Shown: positions 17,147 to 26,391 of the stretch, piece after piece
How the letters are laid out: the number at the start of each line of letters is the position of its first letter
How positions within the stretch are numbered: the first letter of the stretch is position 1
NCBI RefSeq assembly: GCF_017873605.1
Contig: NZ_JAGGKI010000003.1
Span: 496,001-560,000, forward strand
Reading direction: 5' to 3'
From: Paenibacillus lactis
GTDB taxonomy: Bacteria; Bacillota; Bacilli; Paenibacillales; Paenibacillaceae
Length of the DNA: 64,000 nt
Translations under genes and position numbers: made by a program
Notes under the pieces: generated by a model
Seen by the model: the letters and a program-made list of their open reading frames with translations, nothing else
What the model was told of the DNA's origin: nothing
The model's database searches: none

Positions 17147-17338
17147 ATGATCGTCCATCCTTTATTTTATCGGGTCTCATTCGTTCCTTCTCATTATATG
17201 CCAAAACCGGGCGCTCACCAAATACAACCTTTCGGACAAGCATTTGGGAAGAAAATCTTCGCTTTATCATAACCACCTGTTATTTGCCGATTTTAGTGTA
17301 AAATGAATTAAAAGGATATGACTGGGGGGAGATTTACC

Positions 17339-18172
17339 ATGACTGCAAAGGTCGAAGCACTGCTTGATAACATCACGAAAGAACTCCGTCATCTGCCCGG
17401 CGTTGTCGGCGTCGTGCTTGGCGGATCCAGAGCCAAAGGGACAGCAAGGCCGGATTCGGATATCGATATCGGCATTTATTATGATGAATCCGAGGGATTC
17501 CAGGTCGAGCATATCGCGAAGGCGGCGAAAAAATTGGATGACGAGCATCGCGAGGGCATTATCACTTCGCTCGGGGAATGGGGTGCCTGGGTTAACGGGG
17601 GCGGCTGGTTAGTGATCGAGGGGTACCACGTGGATTTCTTATTCCGCGATATTCACCGCGTGTCCAGAATCGTGGAGGAATGCACGAAGGGATCGGTTTC
17701 AGCCCATTACCAGACCGGGCATCCGCACGCTTACCTTAATGTGATGTATATGGGTGAGCTGTCTGTTTGCCGCATTTTGTCCGATAAGGATAACCGCATT
17801 CAGACGCTTCAGGCGAAGACGAAGCCTTATCCTCAAGCTTTGAAGAGCGCCATCGTCGGATTTTTCACCTTCGAGGCATCCTTCTCCCTGATGTTTGCGG
17901 ACGATAACGCGTCCAAAGACGACATCACCTACGTTGCCGGCCACGTCTACCGGTGCATTGCCTGCTTGAATCAAGTGCTGTTCGCCAAGAATGAGACCTA
18001 CTGCATTAACGAGAAGCGCGCGGTGGCCATGATCGAGTCCTTCCCGCTCAAGCCGGATCGCTACAAGGAACGGCTGGACCAGGCGATCACCCTGCTCTCG
18101 GCGGATGCCGGGCAGACGAAACAAGCTCTCCGCCTGCTGCGCGACATTCTCGCGGAGACGGAAAGCCTGTAG
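17339..18172 (+). CDS. Nucleotidyltransferase-domain protein
   Basis: A 277-residue protein with an N-terminal nucleotidyltransferase fold. GGSRAKGTARPDSDIDIGIY near residue 35 contains the Gly-Ser and two metal-binding Asp residues, and the third carboxylate is likely in GYHVDFLFRD near residue 100. The helical C-terminal half resembles the substrate-binding region of aminoglycoside nucleotidyltransferase-like proteins. It may nucleotidylate a small molecule or protein; a resistance function cannot be concluded. The ATG at 17339 follows GGGGGGAG by 9 bases. It is convergent with the SDR gene downstream. Confidence 0.82.
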   Translation: MTAKVEALLDNITKELRHLPGVVGVVLGGSRAKGTARPDSDIDIGIYYDESEGFQVEHIAKAAKKLDDEHREGIITSLGEWGAWVNGGGWLVIEGYHVDFLFRDIHRVSRIVEECTKGSVSAHYQTGHPHAYLNVMYMGELSVCRILSDKDNRIQTLQAKTKPYPQALKSAIVGFFTFEASFSLMFADDNASKDDITYVAGHVYRCIACLNQVLFAKNETYCINEKRAVAMIESFPLKPDRYKERLDQAITLLSADAGQTKQALRLLRDILAETESL

Positions 18173-18180
18173 GCTGTTGA

Positions 18181-18954
18181 TTATTTCTGATTCATCCACC
18201 GATGGGATACACGATCCGCAAATCTCGGAAACAGCTGATATAAGTGAATGCCGACAGCGGCCAATCTTGGCAGATTGAGCTCTTCCTTGCGTTTGATAAT
18301 GAGCTTGACGACCTGTTCGGCTACATATTCCGGCTTCATCATAAGCCAGCCGACATTTTTGACGTATCCGCCCGAAGGATCGGCCAAGGAGAAGAACGGC
18401 GTATCAATCGGTCCCGGATTGACGGTCGAGACGGTGATGCCTGTATGCCGCAGCTCCTGCCGCAGAGCATTGCTAAGTCCCAATACGGCATGCTTCGTGG
18501 CAGAGTAGGCAGTGGATTTGGCAGTACCGATCTTCCCTGCCATCGAGGCGATATTGACGATCTGCCCGTCGCCTCGCTCCAGCATCCCCGGCAGGACTGC
18601 CTGGGTGCACCGTACAATCCCCATATAATTGACGTCCATCATATCTTCAAATTCAGAGGCAGGCATATCCAGGAATGCCTCGAACTTGCCGTATCCGGCA
18701 TTGTTCACCAGCACATCGATTCTGCCGTGCTTCCGGGATGCCTCTTTCAACACCGAATCCACCTGATGGGGGTCTTGTACGTCCATGACGACCAGCTCAT
18801 GGGGTCCTTTCAAGCGGCTGCCGGCTTCCCGCAGACGCTCCATCGAACGTCCGGCCAGTATAACGACCGCGCCTTCGTCGGACAGCCGCTGGGCTATCAG
18901 GGCCCCGATGCCGCTGGAAGCGCCCGTCACCGCGATCACTTTATTTTTGAGCAT
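18181..18954 (-). CDS. Short-chain dehydrogenase/reductase
   Basis: A 257-residue classical SDR with TGASSGIG near the N-terminus, NNAGYG near residue 88, Ser in NIASMAGKIG and the YSATK catalytic pair near residue 152. The C-terminal HLYQLFPRFADRVSHRWMNQ is hydrophobic and basic, which resembles the YqjQ/DltE group acting near the membrane; this is only a weak hint. AAGGGA lies 11 bases before ATG 18954, and the longer frame from 19017 adds residues without family character. Substrate unknown. Confidence 0.87.
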   Translation of the reverse strand: MLKNKVIAVTGASSGIGALIAQRLSDEGAVVILAGRSMERLREAGSRLKGPHELVVMDVQDPHQVDSVLKEASRKHGRIDVLVNNAGYGKFEAFLDMPASEFEDMMDVNYMGIVRCTQAVLPGMLERGDGQIVNIASMAGKIGTAKSTAYSATKHAVLGLSNALRQELRHTGITVSTVNPGPIDTPFFSLADPSGGYVKNVGWLMMKPEYVAEQVVKLIIKRKEELNLPRLAAVGIHLYQLFPRFADRVSHRWMNQK

Positions 18955-19054
18955 GATTTCGTTATCCCTTCCTTTGCCGCTAGAGCTCCCTACCAGTGCC
19001 TGCCGGCTTCCCGGCATTGCTCTGCAGGAGCCCGGCGGCTCACTTGGTCTTATT

Positions 19055-19513
19055 TTACGAAATCATGACTTGAATATCCAGTTCGCCGATGCCTTCCATC
19101 ATGAGGGGAATGCACAGCGCCTTTTTCTGAAACAGGCCGGAGGCATGATCCGATTTAATCACCCGCGGCGGCGTAATATCAACGCTTACTCCTTGGTTGG
19201 ACAAAATCATGCTGGCATTGCCGCTAATCATATTGCCCAGCTCTGATATCGCACTCTGTCCCATCTCGTCCATTTCGGTAATGACATATCCGCCCATCAT
19301 GGCCGATACCATATGCAGCGCTACCTTCTCCTGGATCCCAAATACGATATCCCCGTTCATTTGCCCTGTCATTCCGATTTGGATCCAGATATGATTCTCG
19401 ATAAATCCGATCTCCTTGACCCCAAGATTCCCCGTGGAAGGTGAAACCTGTATGACTTGCTCGATCACATGTCGTGCGGACTCTAAAAAAGGATTGATGA
19501 CTTCCGCTTTCAT
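19055..19513 (-). CDS. cheX: CheX-like chemotaxis phosphatase
   Basis: A 152-residue protein of the CheC/CheX/FliY phosphatase family, which removes phosphate from CheY. The family hallmark, an acidic residue followed by Asn two or three positions later on the active helix, is seen in AISELGNMISGNASMILS near residues 88-105. Only one such motif is present, which fits CheX, a dimer with one site per chain, rather than CheC with two. The start at 19513 follows a GAAAGGGGCGAAAG run. No other chemotaxis gene is in the window, so this is an isolated copy and could act on another response regulator. Confidence 0.85.
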   Translation of the reverse strand: MKAEVINPFLESARHVIEQVIQVSPSTGNLGVKEIGFIENHIWIQIGMTGQMNGDIVFGIQEKVALHMVSAMMGGYVITEMDEMGQSAISELGNMISGNASMILSNQGVSVDITPPRVIKSDHASGLFQKKALCIPLMMEGIGELDIQVMIS

Positions 19514-19923
19514 TCCTTACTTTCGCCCCTTTCACTGGGTTGTTGGTCAGGGTCCCAAAGTCCCAACGATTTATTTAAACATTATAATGGATACCCTTTA
19601 ATAAATCATCACAAATTAGCGACAACCCCCTATTCCAACAGCTCTTCCAACTTTGGAGCTATCGTAATAACGTCGATTTCGCATTCGGTCATCCATTCGC
19701 TTAAAAGGTACTTTGGTCTCACCTGAAGCTATGTCTACTTTACTATTATCGGATGCATTCGCAATCTTTTAATAATAAATGTCCGGATTTCGAAACTTTT
19801 TAGCTGACACAAGCGGAATGCTGCCTCAATTGCTCCTTCAGGCAGAATACCCTATAATTTAAATAAAGCGGGCTGCACGTGGATTTACGAGCGGAAGAAT
19901 CATATCAAGTAAGGAGGAAGGCT
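19514..19923. other. Intergenic region without a convincing gene
   Basis: About 410 bp between cheX and the LysR gene, AT-rich in its middle. A 30-codon minus-strand frame (19630-19722) reads RPKYLLSEWMTECEIDVITI and ends LEELLE, but it lacks a ribosome binding site and has stops just upstream. It may be a remnant. A plus-strand TATAAT near 19853 could serve the LysR gene. Confidence 0.4.
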
Positions 19924-20826
19924 ATGAACATCAGCCAATTGGAAACGCTAATTACCATCTCCAAAACGATGAGCTTTCGCAAAGCCGGAGAGCTTCTTAA
20001 TCTGACACAACCGGCCGTATCGGCTCAGATCAAGAGCTTGGAGGAAGAGTTCAAAACCGTGCTGGTAGACCGGAGCCAACCGGTAACGTTAACCGACCGT
20101 GGACAGGTGTTCGTGGAGCATGCCGAGCAAATTCTGAGCATCGTGGACGAGCTGAAGCAGCGGCTGTCGGATCTAGACCAGACGCCTCAAGGGCATATTC
20201 AATTAGGTACGACCACTTCCATCGCCATTCAGATTCTGCCCCGGGTTCTTTCCTACTTCCAGGATCAGTTCCCCCACATTAAAACAACCATTCAATCCAT
20301 GGCATCCTCACAAATCTACCATAGCGTGGAGAATGGTCTCATCGACATCGGAATCGGTTATTTGATCGAACGCAATCCCAACCTCAGCACATCCATCCTG
20401 TACTACGATACGTTTGAATTAGTTGTATCCCCTCAGCACCCGCTGGCCAAACTATCCAAAGCAAGCATCGATGTGCTTGGCAGCACGCCTCTTATTTTGC
20501 TATCGCGCGATACCGTTGGCCGCCGTTTCGCCGACGACGTCATGAAGAAGCACGGCATCGATCCTCAGGTGGTCATGGAGCTGTCCAGCAGCGAGGAAAT
20601 CAAACGGATGGTTGAGATTAATCTTGGCGCTGCCATCATTTCGAAGCAATCCGTAGCGACAGAGCTTCGAAACGGCACCCTGCAGATCGTTCCGCTCAGC
20701 GAGCTGGAGGTAAGCCATCCGGTCGGCGTCATCTATAAGAGCGGCCGTTATGTAAGCTCGGCCATGCGGCAATTTTTAAGCGACTTGAAGGGCATGCCGG
20801 AAACGCAATTCATCAGCACCGAGTAA
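19924..20826 (+). CDS. LysR-family transcriptional regulator
   Basis: A 300-residue LysR regulator. The N-terminal helix-turn-helix is clear: TMSFRKAGELLNLTQPAVSA followed by QIKSLEEEFKTVLVDRS. The remaining ~210 residues form the two-lobed effector domain, with GHIQLGTTTSIAIQILPRVL starting lobe one. AAGGAGGAAGG lies just before the ATG at 19924; an upstream in-frame ATG at 19879 has no such site. The next gene downstream, a PHP-family phosphatase, is on the same strand about 70 bp later. There is no divergent partner to suggest a target. Confidence 0.92.
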   Translation: MNISQLETLITISKTMSFRKAGELLNLTQPAVSAQIKSLEEEFKTVLVDRSQPVTLTDRGQVFVEHAEQILSIVDELKQRLSDLDQTPQGHIQLGTTTSIAIQILPRVLSYFQDQFPHIKTTIQSMASSQIYHSVENGLIDIGIGYLIERNPNLSTSILYYDTFELVVSPQHPLAKLSKASIDVLGSTPLILLSRDTVGRRFADDVMKKHGIDPQVVMELSSSEEIKRMVEINLGAAIISKQSVATELRNGTLQIVPLSELEVSHPVGVIYKSGRYVSSAMRQFLSDLKGMPETQFISTE

Positions 20827-20894
20827 GTCACGATGATCATGACCAGAATCGGGATGCTATATTATGACGATAACAGCATGAAGGAGGGCTTATC

Positions 20895-21704
20895 ATGAAA
20901 TTTGATCTGCACACCCACCATTTCCGCTGCGGCCATGCGGACGGCAATATCCGGGATTATATCGAAGCGGCCATTGCCGCGGATTTACAAGTCATCGGGA
21001 TTTCGGACCACACGCCATACTTCGGAAGCGAGGAGGAGCATCCTTTTCCTTCCATCTCCATGGCTAAATCCGACTTTGACGGGTACGTCCAGGAAGTGCT
21101 GCAATTGAAACGGGAGTACGAGGGCAAGATCAAGGTACTGCTGGGAATCGAATCGGACTTCTTTCCTGAGCATGCCAATGTATATCAACAGGCGATGTCT
21201 GCCTACCCTTTCGATTACATTATCGGATCCATCCACCACGTGAGAGGCGTCAGCATATTTAATAAAAACCGGTGGAAGAAGCTGACTCCGTCCGAGCAAG
21301 TGGCCGATAAGGAGGAGTATTTCAATCTGATCCGGCAGTCCGCGCAAAGCGGGATGTTTCAAATTATCGCGCACATGGATGCCATGAAGGGCAACTATCC
21401 GTTATTCTCCGAAATCAAGGCAGACGAAGCGATAGAGGAAACGCTGAAGGTCATCGCGGAATCCGGGCTGGCGATCGAAATCAACACCTCGGGCAAAACG
21501 AAGCTGTGCGGCGGATGGTATCCGTCCAACGAAATTCTGGAGGTTGCGCATCATTACGGCGTCGATGTGACCTTCGGCTCCGACGCGCATAAACCGTCCC
21601 GGGTCGGCGACGAGTTCGAGGAAGTGGCCAAGGTTCTGAAAGAGATCGGGTTTAAGGAATGGGTCTATTACGAGCAAAAACAGAAGGTTGCCGTACCTCT
21701 TTAA
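20895..21704 (+). CDS. hisJ: PHP-domain phosphoesterase, HisJ-like histidinol-phosphatase
   Basis: A 269-residue PHP-family metal-dependent phosphatase. Metal-binding motifs are DLHTHHFRCGHA at the N-terminus, GISDHTPY near residue 37, GIESDFF near 86, AHMDAMK near 162 and GSDAHKPSRVG near 230. The family includes HisJ/HisK, which removes phosphate from histidinol phosphate in histidine synthesis. IGSIHHVRGVSIFNKNRW fits this group. No other his gene is nearby, so the assignment rests on sequence features. AAGGAGGG lies 9 bases before the ATG. A terminator hairpin overlaps the end of the gene. Confidence 0.85.
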   Translation: MKFDLHTHHFRCGHADGNIRDYIEAAIAADLQVIGISDHTPYFGSEEEHPFPSISMAKSDFDGYVQEVLQLKREYEGKIKVLLGIESDFFPEHANVYQQAMSAYPFDYIIGSIHHVRGVSIFNKNRWKKLTPSEQVADKEEYFNLIRQSAQSGMFQIIAHMDAMKGNYPLFSEIKADEAIEETLKVIAESGLAIEINTSGKTKLCGGWYPSNEILEVAHHYGVDVTFGSDAHKPSRVGDEFEEVAKVLKEIGFKEWVYYEQKQKVAVPL

Positions 21705-21728
21705 CAGGGGTACCCCTTCTGTTTTTTT
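21680..21728 (+). terminator. Terminator overlapping the hisJ stop codon
   Basis: ACAGAAGG pairs with CCTTCTGT and an inner GTACC with GGTAC, followed by seven Ts. The left arm lies inside the last codons of hisJ. Confidence 0.8.
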
Positions 21729-21758
21729 ATTGCAGATCCATAAATAATACACAGGAAC

Positions 21759-21787
21759 AAAAAAAGTGGACCCGCACAGCGGATCCA
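21759..21787 (-). terminator. Minus-strand terminator downstream of the phosphoesterase gene
   Basis: TGGATCCGC and GCGGGTCCA form a 9-bp stem with a 3-base loop, followed in the minus direction by seven Ts. It is about 230 bp past the phosphoesterase stop. Between them is AT-rich sequence (21788-22018) with a repeated CTTGTTATTAT and no supported gene. Confidence 0.75.
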
Positions 21788-22018
21788 AAAGCATCATATA
21801 TATTCTCAAAAGGGGGTCATGTGATAAGTTTAACCTCTCGCTGTTAGAGTTTCATAACAGGTATATTTCAATTGTGTAACAAAAATTCAAATTGTACGTT
21901 TCATATTGATCCATTCGCCAGGACATGCACGGCCATTTGAATGGTATCGCATCTTGTTATTATTTCAACTTGTTATTATCAATACTATGATGGCGATTTG
22001 GCACCAAGACTTTCACGA

Positions 22019-22927
22019 TCACACGTCTGCCCCCCGGAGCGTCAATACCGTCAACTCCGGTTGACATAGCAGCCGGATCGGCAGCTGCGTCATCCCGATC
22101 CCACGATTGACATACAGCGGCATTCCACGGCTGCCGACATGATACAAGCCTTGTACATAACGTTTTGCCCCAGGTGGCGTCACAACCTCCCCAAGCCAAG
22201 GCAGCCGTACCTGCCCGCCATGGCTGTGGCCGGACAGCTGCAGATGAACCGGGTACTCCGCAGTTGTATCACCATAGTCCGGCTCATGCATCAGCACTAT
22301 CTTGATCATCCCCTCCGGGAGTCCTTCAAGCGCCGATGCCGGATCAGGATGCCCCCATATTCCGTCATCCAAGCCCACAACCGCGATCTGTTCGCCGCCT
22401 CGTCTGAGCTTGGCATGGCTGTTACGAAGCACGGTGAATCCCGCCTTCTCCTCCATCCGGATCAGCTTCTCTACATCGTAGAAATCATGGTTGCCGAGGA
22501 TCGAGTATGTTCCGAACGCGGCTTCCAGGCCGGACAACGGCAGAATCGCTTCCTCCAAAGCATCAACCTCCCCGTCCACCATATCCCCTGTAAAGCATAT
22601 GAGATCCGGCTTCTCCCGGTTAATGGCTTCAACCACCCGCACGGCGGCCTTGGCACCTGCATAAAAGCCCAGATGCATATCGCTGAACTGAACAACCTTC
22701 AGGCCGTTGAAAGCGGCAGGCAGACCATTCAGCGCCAGTGTTAGCCGCCTGACCTCCAGCCGGTTAGGCTCCCACAAGGAGGCGTAGGCACCCACCGCAA
22801 GGCCTGCTCCCAGGACGGCAGCCGCCCCATGCTTCAGAAACCTGCGCCGCGTCATGGTCGTGCCCGCTGCCGGCTTGGCATCCGCTTGGCTGGATGACCG
22901 CTGCGGCCCTGTGGATGAATTTTTCAT
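22019..22927 (-). CDS. Tat-exported metallophosphoesterase
   Basis: A ~302-residue calcineurin-like phosphoesterase. The metal-binding motifs are in order: FSDMHLG, FTGDMVDGE, LGNHDF, and LSGHSHGGQVRLP. The N-terminus has a twin-arginine signal (TMTRRRFLKHGAAAVLGAGL) preceded by a ~25-residue polar segment, so the protein is probably exported folded. Family members of this type (YkuE-like) are cell-surface phosphoesterases; the substrate is not known. AGGAGG is 10 bases before ATG 22927, so the 28 extra residues of the longer frame to 23011 are rejected. It is divergent from the aldehyde dehydrogenase gene. Confidence 0.9.
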   Translation of the reverse strand: MKNSSTGPQRSSSQADAKPAAGTTMTRRRFLKHGAAAVLGAGLAVGAYASLWEPNRLEVRRLTLALNGLPAAFNGLKVVQFSDMHLGFYAGAKAAVRVVEAINREKPDLICFTGDMVDGEVDALEEAILPLSGLEAAFGTYSILGNHDFYDVEKLIRMEEKAGFTVLRNSHAKLRRGGEQIAVVGLDDGIWGHPDPASALEGLPEGMIKIVLMHEPDYGDTTAEYPVHLQLSGHSHGGQVRLPWLGEVVTPPGAKRYVQGLYHVGSRGMPLYVNRGIGMTQLPIRLLCQPELTVLTLRGADV

Positions 22928-23083
22928 AAACGGACATCCTCCTATATAATATGGAAAAGAACACCCTGTGTGTATTGGCATGAACTTATCTGAGGACATG
23001 CTCGATAGCACGGTTAGATTTATTACTTTTATACGATAAATCGTTACAAGTCTATGCCCATGGAAAGGAGCCTGCAGCTGCTT

Positions 23084-24463
23084 ATGATTGTTAACGAATC
23101 CATCCCGTCATTAGTTTCATCGCAGAAGCAGTTTTTCCTGAAAGGATTCACGAAGGATCCGGAATTCCGGATCCGGCAGCTCACCAGACTCCGCGAGGTC
23201 ATCGTCGCCAGAGAGAGCGAGGTAATCCAGGCGCTGCGCCAGGACCTGAACAAGAGCGAGCAGGAAGCCTATACGACAGAAATCGGCATCGTTTACAAAG
23301 AACTCTCACATATCTTGAAAAATATAAAGCGCTGGAGCAAACCCGAGCGCGTGAAAACGGCGCTGACGCATGTCGGCAGCAAGGGGATGATCTATCGCGA
23401 GCCGTACGGCAGCGTGCTGATTATTGCTCCTTGGAATTACCCTTGGCAGCTTGCCATCTCTCCCCTGATCGGCGCACTGGCTGCGGGCAATACCGCTGTT
23501 GTAAAGCCGTCCGAGCTGACGCCGGCCGTCTCCGCGCTCATTACGTCCATCCTGGAAGAAACGTTCCCGCCGGAGTACGTGGCTTCTGTTGAGGGCGGAC
23601 CCGAGGTCAGCACCGTGCTGCTGGAGCAGCCGCTGGACTATATCTTTTTTACCGGCAGCGTGAATGTGGGGAAAATCGTGATGGAAGCAGCAGTCAAGCG
23701 CCTGACTCCCCTCACGCTCGAGCTCGGGGGCAAAAGCCCCTGCATCGTCCATGAGGACGCTCCACTGAAGCTGACGGCATCGCGCATTGCCTTCGGAAAG
23801 TTCACGAATGCCGGGCAGACATGCGTAGCACCCGATTATGTATTGGTTCACAGCCGCGTAAAAGAGCCGTTCATCGCCTATTTAAAGGAAGCGATCATTG
23901 AATTCTATGGCCCTGAGCCGCTGAACAACCCCGATTACGGCCGAATCGTGTCGCAGAAGCACTTCAATCGGCTGGCAGGCTTTCTGGATAACGGCCGCCT
24001 TCGGCACGGCGGCAAGGCCGATAAGGACAAACTATACATTGAACCGACGGTTCTTGATCAAGTGACATGGGATATGCCGGTGATGGAAGAGGAGATTTTC
24101 GGACCCATATGCCCGATCCTGACTTATGATGACATGAACGAAGCGATCCGGGCCGTTCAGTCACGCCCCAAGCCGCTTGCATTCTATTTGTTCACCGAGA
24201 ATGAGGACCTACAGGAGCATGTGCTATCCTCCGTTTCCTTCGGCGGAGGCTGCGTCAACGATACGCTCATGCATCTGGCTACGCCGTATTTGCCGTTCGG
24301 GGGCGTCGGCGAGAGCGGGATGGGCTCGTATCACGGGCAGTACAGCTTCTACACCTTCTCGCATATGAAGAGCGTGCTGAAGCAGACGAACCGGTTCGAC
24401 TTTAAATTCCGGTATCCGTCAAAAAACGGACTCGGCATTCTCAAAAAGCTGCTGAAGCCGTGA
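23084..24463 (+). CDS. ywdH: Aldehyde dehydrogenase (YwdH-like)
   Basis: A ~459-residue NAD(P)-dependent aldehyde dehydrogenase. The catalytic Cys is in [16 protein letters not shown] near residue 238, the general-base Glu in TLELGGKSP near 205, and the cofactor loop in [19 protein letters not shown] and KPSELTP are also typical. It lacks the C-terminal extension of longer classes and ends in a short hydrophobic/basic tail ([11 protein letters not shown]), as in class 3 type enzymes that use fatty or aromatic aldehydes. The start is uncertain: ATG 23084 has AAGGAG 13 bases upstream; ATG 23060 and 23054 are in frame without a clear site. Confidence 0.9.
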   Translation: MIVNESIPSLVSSQKQFFLKGFTKDPEFRIRQLTRLREVIVARESEVIQALRQDLNKSEQEAYTTEIGIVYKELSHILKNIKRWSKPERVKTALTHVGSKGMIYREPYGSVLIIAPWNYPWQLAISPLIGALAAGNTAVVKPSELTPAVSALITSILEETFPPEYVASVEGGPEVSTVLLEQPLDYIFFTGSVNVGKIVMEAAVKRLTPLTLELGGKSPCIVHEDAPLKLTASRIAFGKFTNAGQTCVAPDYVLVHSRVKEPFIAYLKEAIIEFYGPEPLNNPDYGRIVSQKHFNRLAGFLDNGRLRHGGKADKDKLYIEPTVLDQVTWDMPVMEEEIFGPICPILTYDDMNEAIRAVQSRPKPLAFYLFTENEDLQEHVLSSVSFGGGCVNDTLMHLATPYLPFGGVGESGMGSYHGQYSFYTFSHMKSVLKQTNRFDFKFRYPSKNGLGILKKLLKP

Positions 24464-24659
24464 ACCGGGGATAGCCATCCACGAGAGCGGACCCGGGAAC
24501 TTGATGGCGTCGATTGAGCCCCACTCCCTTGCAGGCTGTACGCCTATCAACGTGTGATGTCAATTATTGATGACTGCTGGTGTTACCGCTGCCCGTCAGC
24601 GTCAGCTGACAAAGCACCTTGAGCCGAAATCAATTCCTGCGCTCATCAAATTTGGCTGA

Positions 24660-25352
24660 CTATCGGGTAAAATGCTTGCGCTCATGCGGCGGGGCGGCCG
24701 TTCCCGGTTCGCCCTCTTCAGTGCTGTAGGTTTCAGGCCGATCACTACCCGGCTTGAATATTTGCCGCAGGGTTCCAAGCATGGACAGCGCATAAGCAAC
24801 GGTGATAAAGCTAAAGGCGATCTCCAAGATGACGACCAGTCTTGAAGTGTTGTCAACCGGACTTACATCCCCATACCCGACCGTCACAAACGTGGCCATG
24901 CTGAAATATAGAAACGTAATGAACTGCGACAGCGGGTCCTGCCCTAGATTATCCCCTTCAAAGGATACACCGCCAAACAGCTTGTAGATCGACATATAGA
25001 CCAGCGTGAAAAATAAAATACACATGGCAGCGGCCATGCTGATTCGGATGAGGGTTGTCTTCATATCGACATGCCGGTTCACGGAATCCGCGATTTTATC
25101 GAAGATGTACAGCACATAGAAGACAACCGAGCACAAGGAGAAGATCACAATGAGAGCACGCATCCCTCCCTTGCCTGGTACAATTTCCATCAGATCGATC
25201 CAACCAAGCAAATCCTCCACCGACACCAGCACATAAATCAGCAAAGGCGCGAGCAGCAGCGGCCGGCTTGACCATTTCTTGTCCATCATGTAGAACGCAT
25301 AAATCAAGGCTATCAACCCCGCCAAATTGAGCAGCCACATCCACCAGCTCAT
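24660..25352 (-). CDS. Two-pore-type potassium channel
   Basis: A 230-residue membrane protein whose ion-channel pore is shown by the selectivity filter TVGYGD in MATFVTVGYGDVSPVDNTSR near residue 160. Before it come two to three hydrophobic N-terminal segments plus the outer pore helix (ILFFTLVYMSIYKLFGG), and after it the inner helix (LVVILEIAFSFITVAYALSM). The ~30-residue C-terminus is polar with no RCK domain, so gating is not predicted. Potassium flux is the expected function. AGGGAGG precedes the start. The neighbours are unrelated. Confidence 0.9.
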   Translation of the reverse strand: MSWWMWLLNLAGLIALIYAFYMMDKKWSSRPLLLAPLLIYVLVSVEDLLGWIDLMEIVPGKGGMRALIVIFSLCSVVFYVLYIFDKIADSVNRHVDMKTTLIRISMAAAMCILFFTLVYMSIYKLFGGVSFEGDNLGQDPLSQFITFLYFSMATFVTVGYGDVSPVDNTSRLVVILEIAFSFITVAYALSMLGTLRQIFKPGSDRPETYSTEEGEPGTAAPPHERKHFTR

Positions 25353-25472
25353 GAGCGTCCCTCCTTCCTACGGCCCCATATCGATCGTTCGTACTCCGGC
25401 CGCATTACACCTAATCATTTATTACCCTTGGAGAGGAGCTCATGCAACTGGCGTTCCTTGGCAATCCGACTT

Positions 25473-26273
25473 TTACCGGTTACGGGCAAGCCACTCTACG
25501 GCAAAATCCACCATTCTACGCTGTTTGACCAGCACGCAAGAGGCCGCGCCTACGTTACCGTAACTGCAGGCTTCCTTGCACTCCTGCTCGAATGCAGCCC
25601 CCAACGCTTCAAAATCGTCGGAATGATAATTGATATCCGAAAAGGACACCCATTCCGTCTTGCCTCCAGCTCTCGACACCGGCGCTTGGGACGTAATATG
25701 CTCTTTGCCCCTCCACGCCGCGCGATACTCGGCCAGATGGAAGGAGGTATTGCTGCCATAGCCGGTCCCGAGCATCAGCACGAAGGCATCTGCATCGTAC
25801 AGTCGGGCCAGCGGCGAGGATTCCCCGAGGCTGTCTGTCAGCGAATGCGGGTCCATCAGCCCCTTCGCTGCACGGCCTCGAGCCGCGAAGGAAACATGCG
25901 GATGAAGGCTCCGGATGACCCCCTTCTGCTTACGGAACGTTTCCGGAATAACCCCCATTCCCGAGGTTACCGTAGCATCGGGATCAAAGGGAGGCATACT
26001 ATCCCGGATCAGCTGCCACCATTTGGGATCGGCGGGCGGATTTCCCCAGGTCTCCGGGTTCGTCAAGTTCGGGGACTGTGTGGGCATCACCAGCGTTCCT
26101 TTCTTACCCAGCACCTCCGTTAGCGCGAGAATGACGGCTTCAGCCCCGCCGACGATCCATCCGCCGATGCTCTTAAGCGAAGAATGGAGAAGCACCGTCA
26201 TCCCTTCCTTAACGCCTAAAGCGGCGAGGTCCCGGCTCAAATCCTGAATCGTAATCGGTCTTTCTGTAATCAT
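25473..26273 (-). CDS. AAC(3)-family N-acetyltransferase (YokD-like)
   Basis: A 266-residue protein of the aminoglycoside 3-N-acetyltransferase fold. VLLHSSLKSIGGWIVGGAEA and GTLVMPTQSPN near the N-terminus match the acetyl-CoA site, and SLHPHVSFAARG near residue 125 and MLGTGYGSNTSFHLAEYRA near 170 are conserved stretches with catalytic His residues. Many chromosomal homologues, including YokD of Bacillus, have no proven resistance role, so the acceptor is open. AAGGTGG lies 10 bases before the ATG. A terminator lies between it and sdhB on the same strand. Confidence 0.88.
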   Translation of the reverse strand: MITERPITIQDLSRDLAALGVKEGMTVLLHSSLKSIGGWIVGGAEAVILALTEVLGKKGTLVMPTQSPNLTNPETWGNPPADPKWWQLIRDSMPPFDPDATVTSGMGVIPETFRKQKGVIRSLHPHVSFAARGRAAKGLMDPHSLTDSLGESSPLARLYDADAFVLMLGTGYGSNTSFHLAEYRAAWRGKEHITSQAPVSRAGGKTEWVSFSDINYHSDDFEALGAAFEQECKEACSYGNVGAASCVLVKQRRMVDFAVEWLARNR

Positions 26274-26317
26274 GAGTGCGTACCACCTTTAGATAAAAAG
26301 TTCTGCTATTATCGTAC

Positions 26318-26365
26318 AACAAAACAGCGCCCGATCGCGAATGATACAAGCGGTCAGGCGCTGTT
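26318..26365 (-). terminator. Terminator of the sdhCAB operon
   Basis: AACAGCGCC (26323-26331) pairs perfectly with GGCGCTGTT (26357-26365), then TTTTGTTG in the minus direction. It lies 27 bp beyond the sdhB stop. Confidence 0.7.
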
Positions 26366-26391
26366 GTTGCCATTTCGTAAGCTTTTCGGTT

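Noticed and set aside
19630..19722. A 30-codon minus-strand frame with protein-like sequence ending KLEELLE
   Set aside because: No ribosome binding site, two stops directly upstream and no terminator; possibly a remnant but too short to call.
25473..26273. Calling the AAC(3)-like gene an antibiotic resistance determinant
   Set aside because: Chromosomal YokD-like members often have no resistance activity; the sequence alone does not show the substrate.
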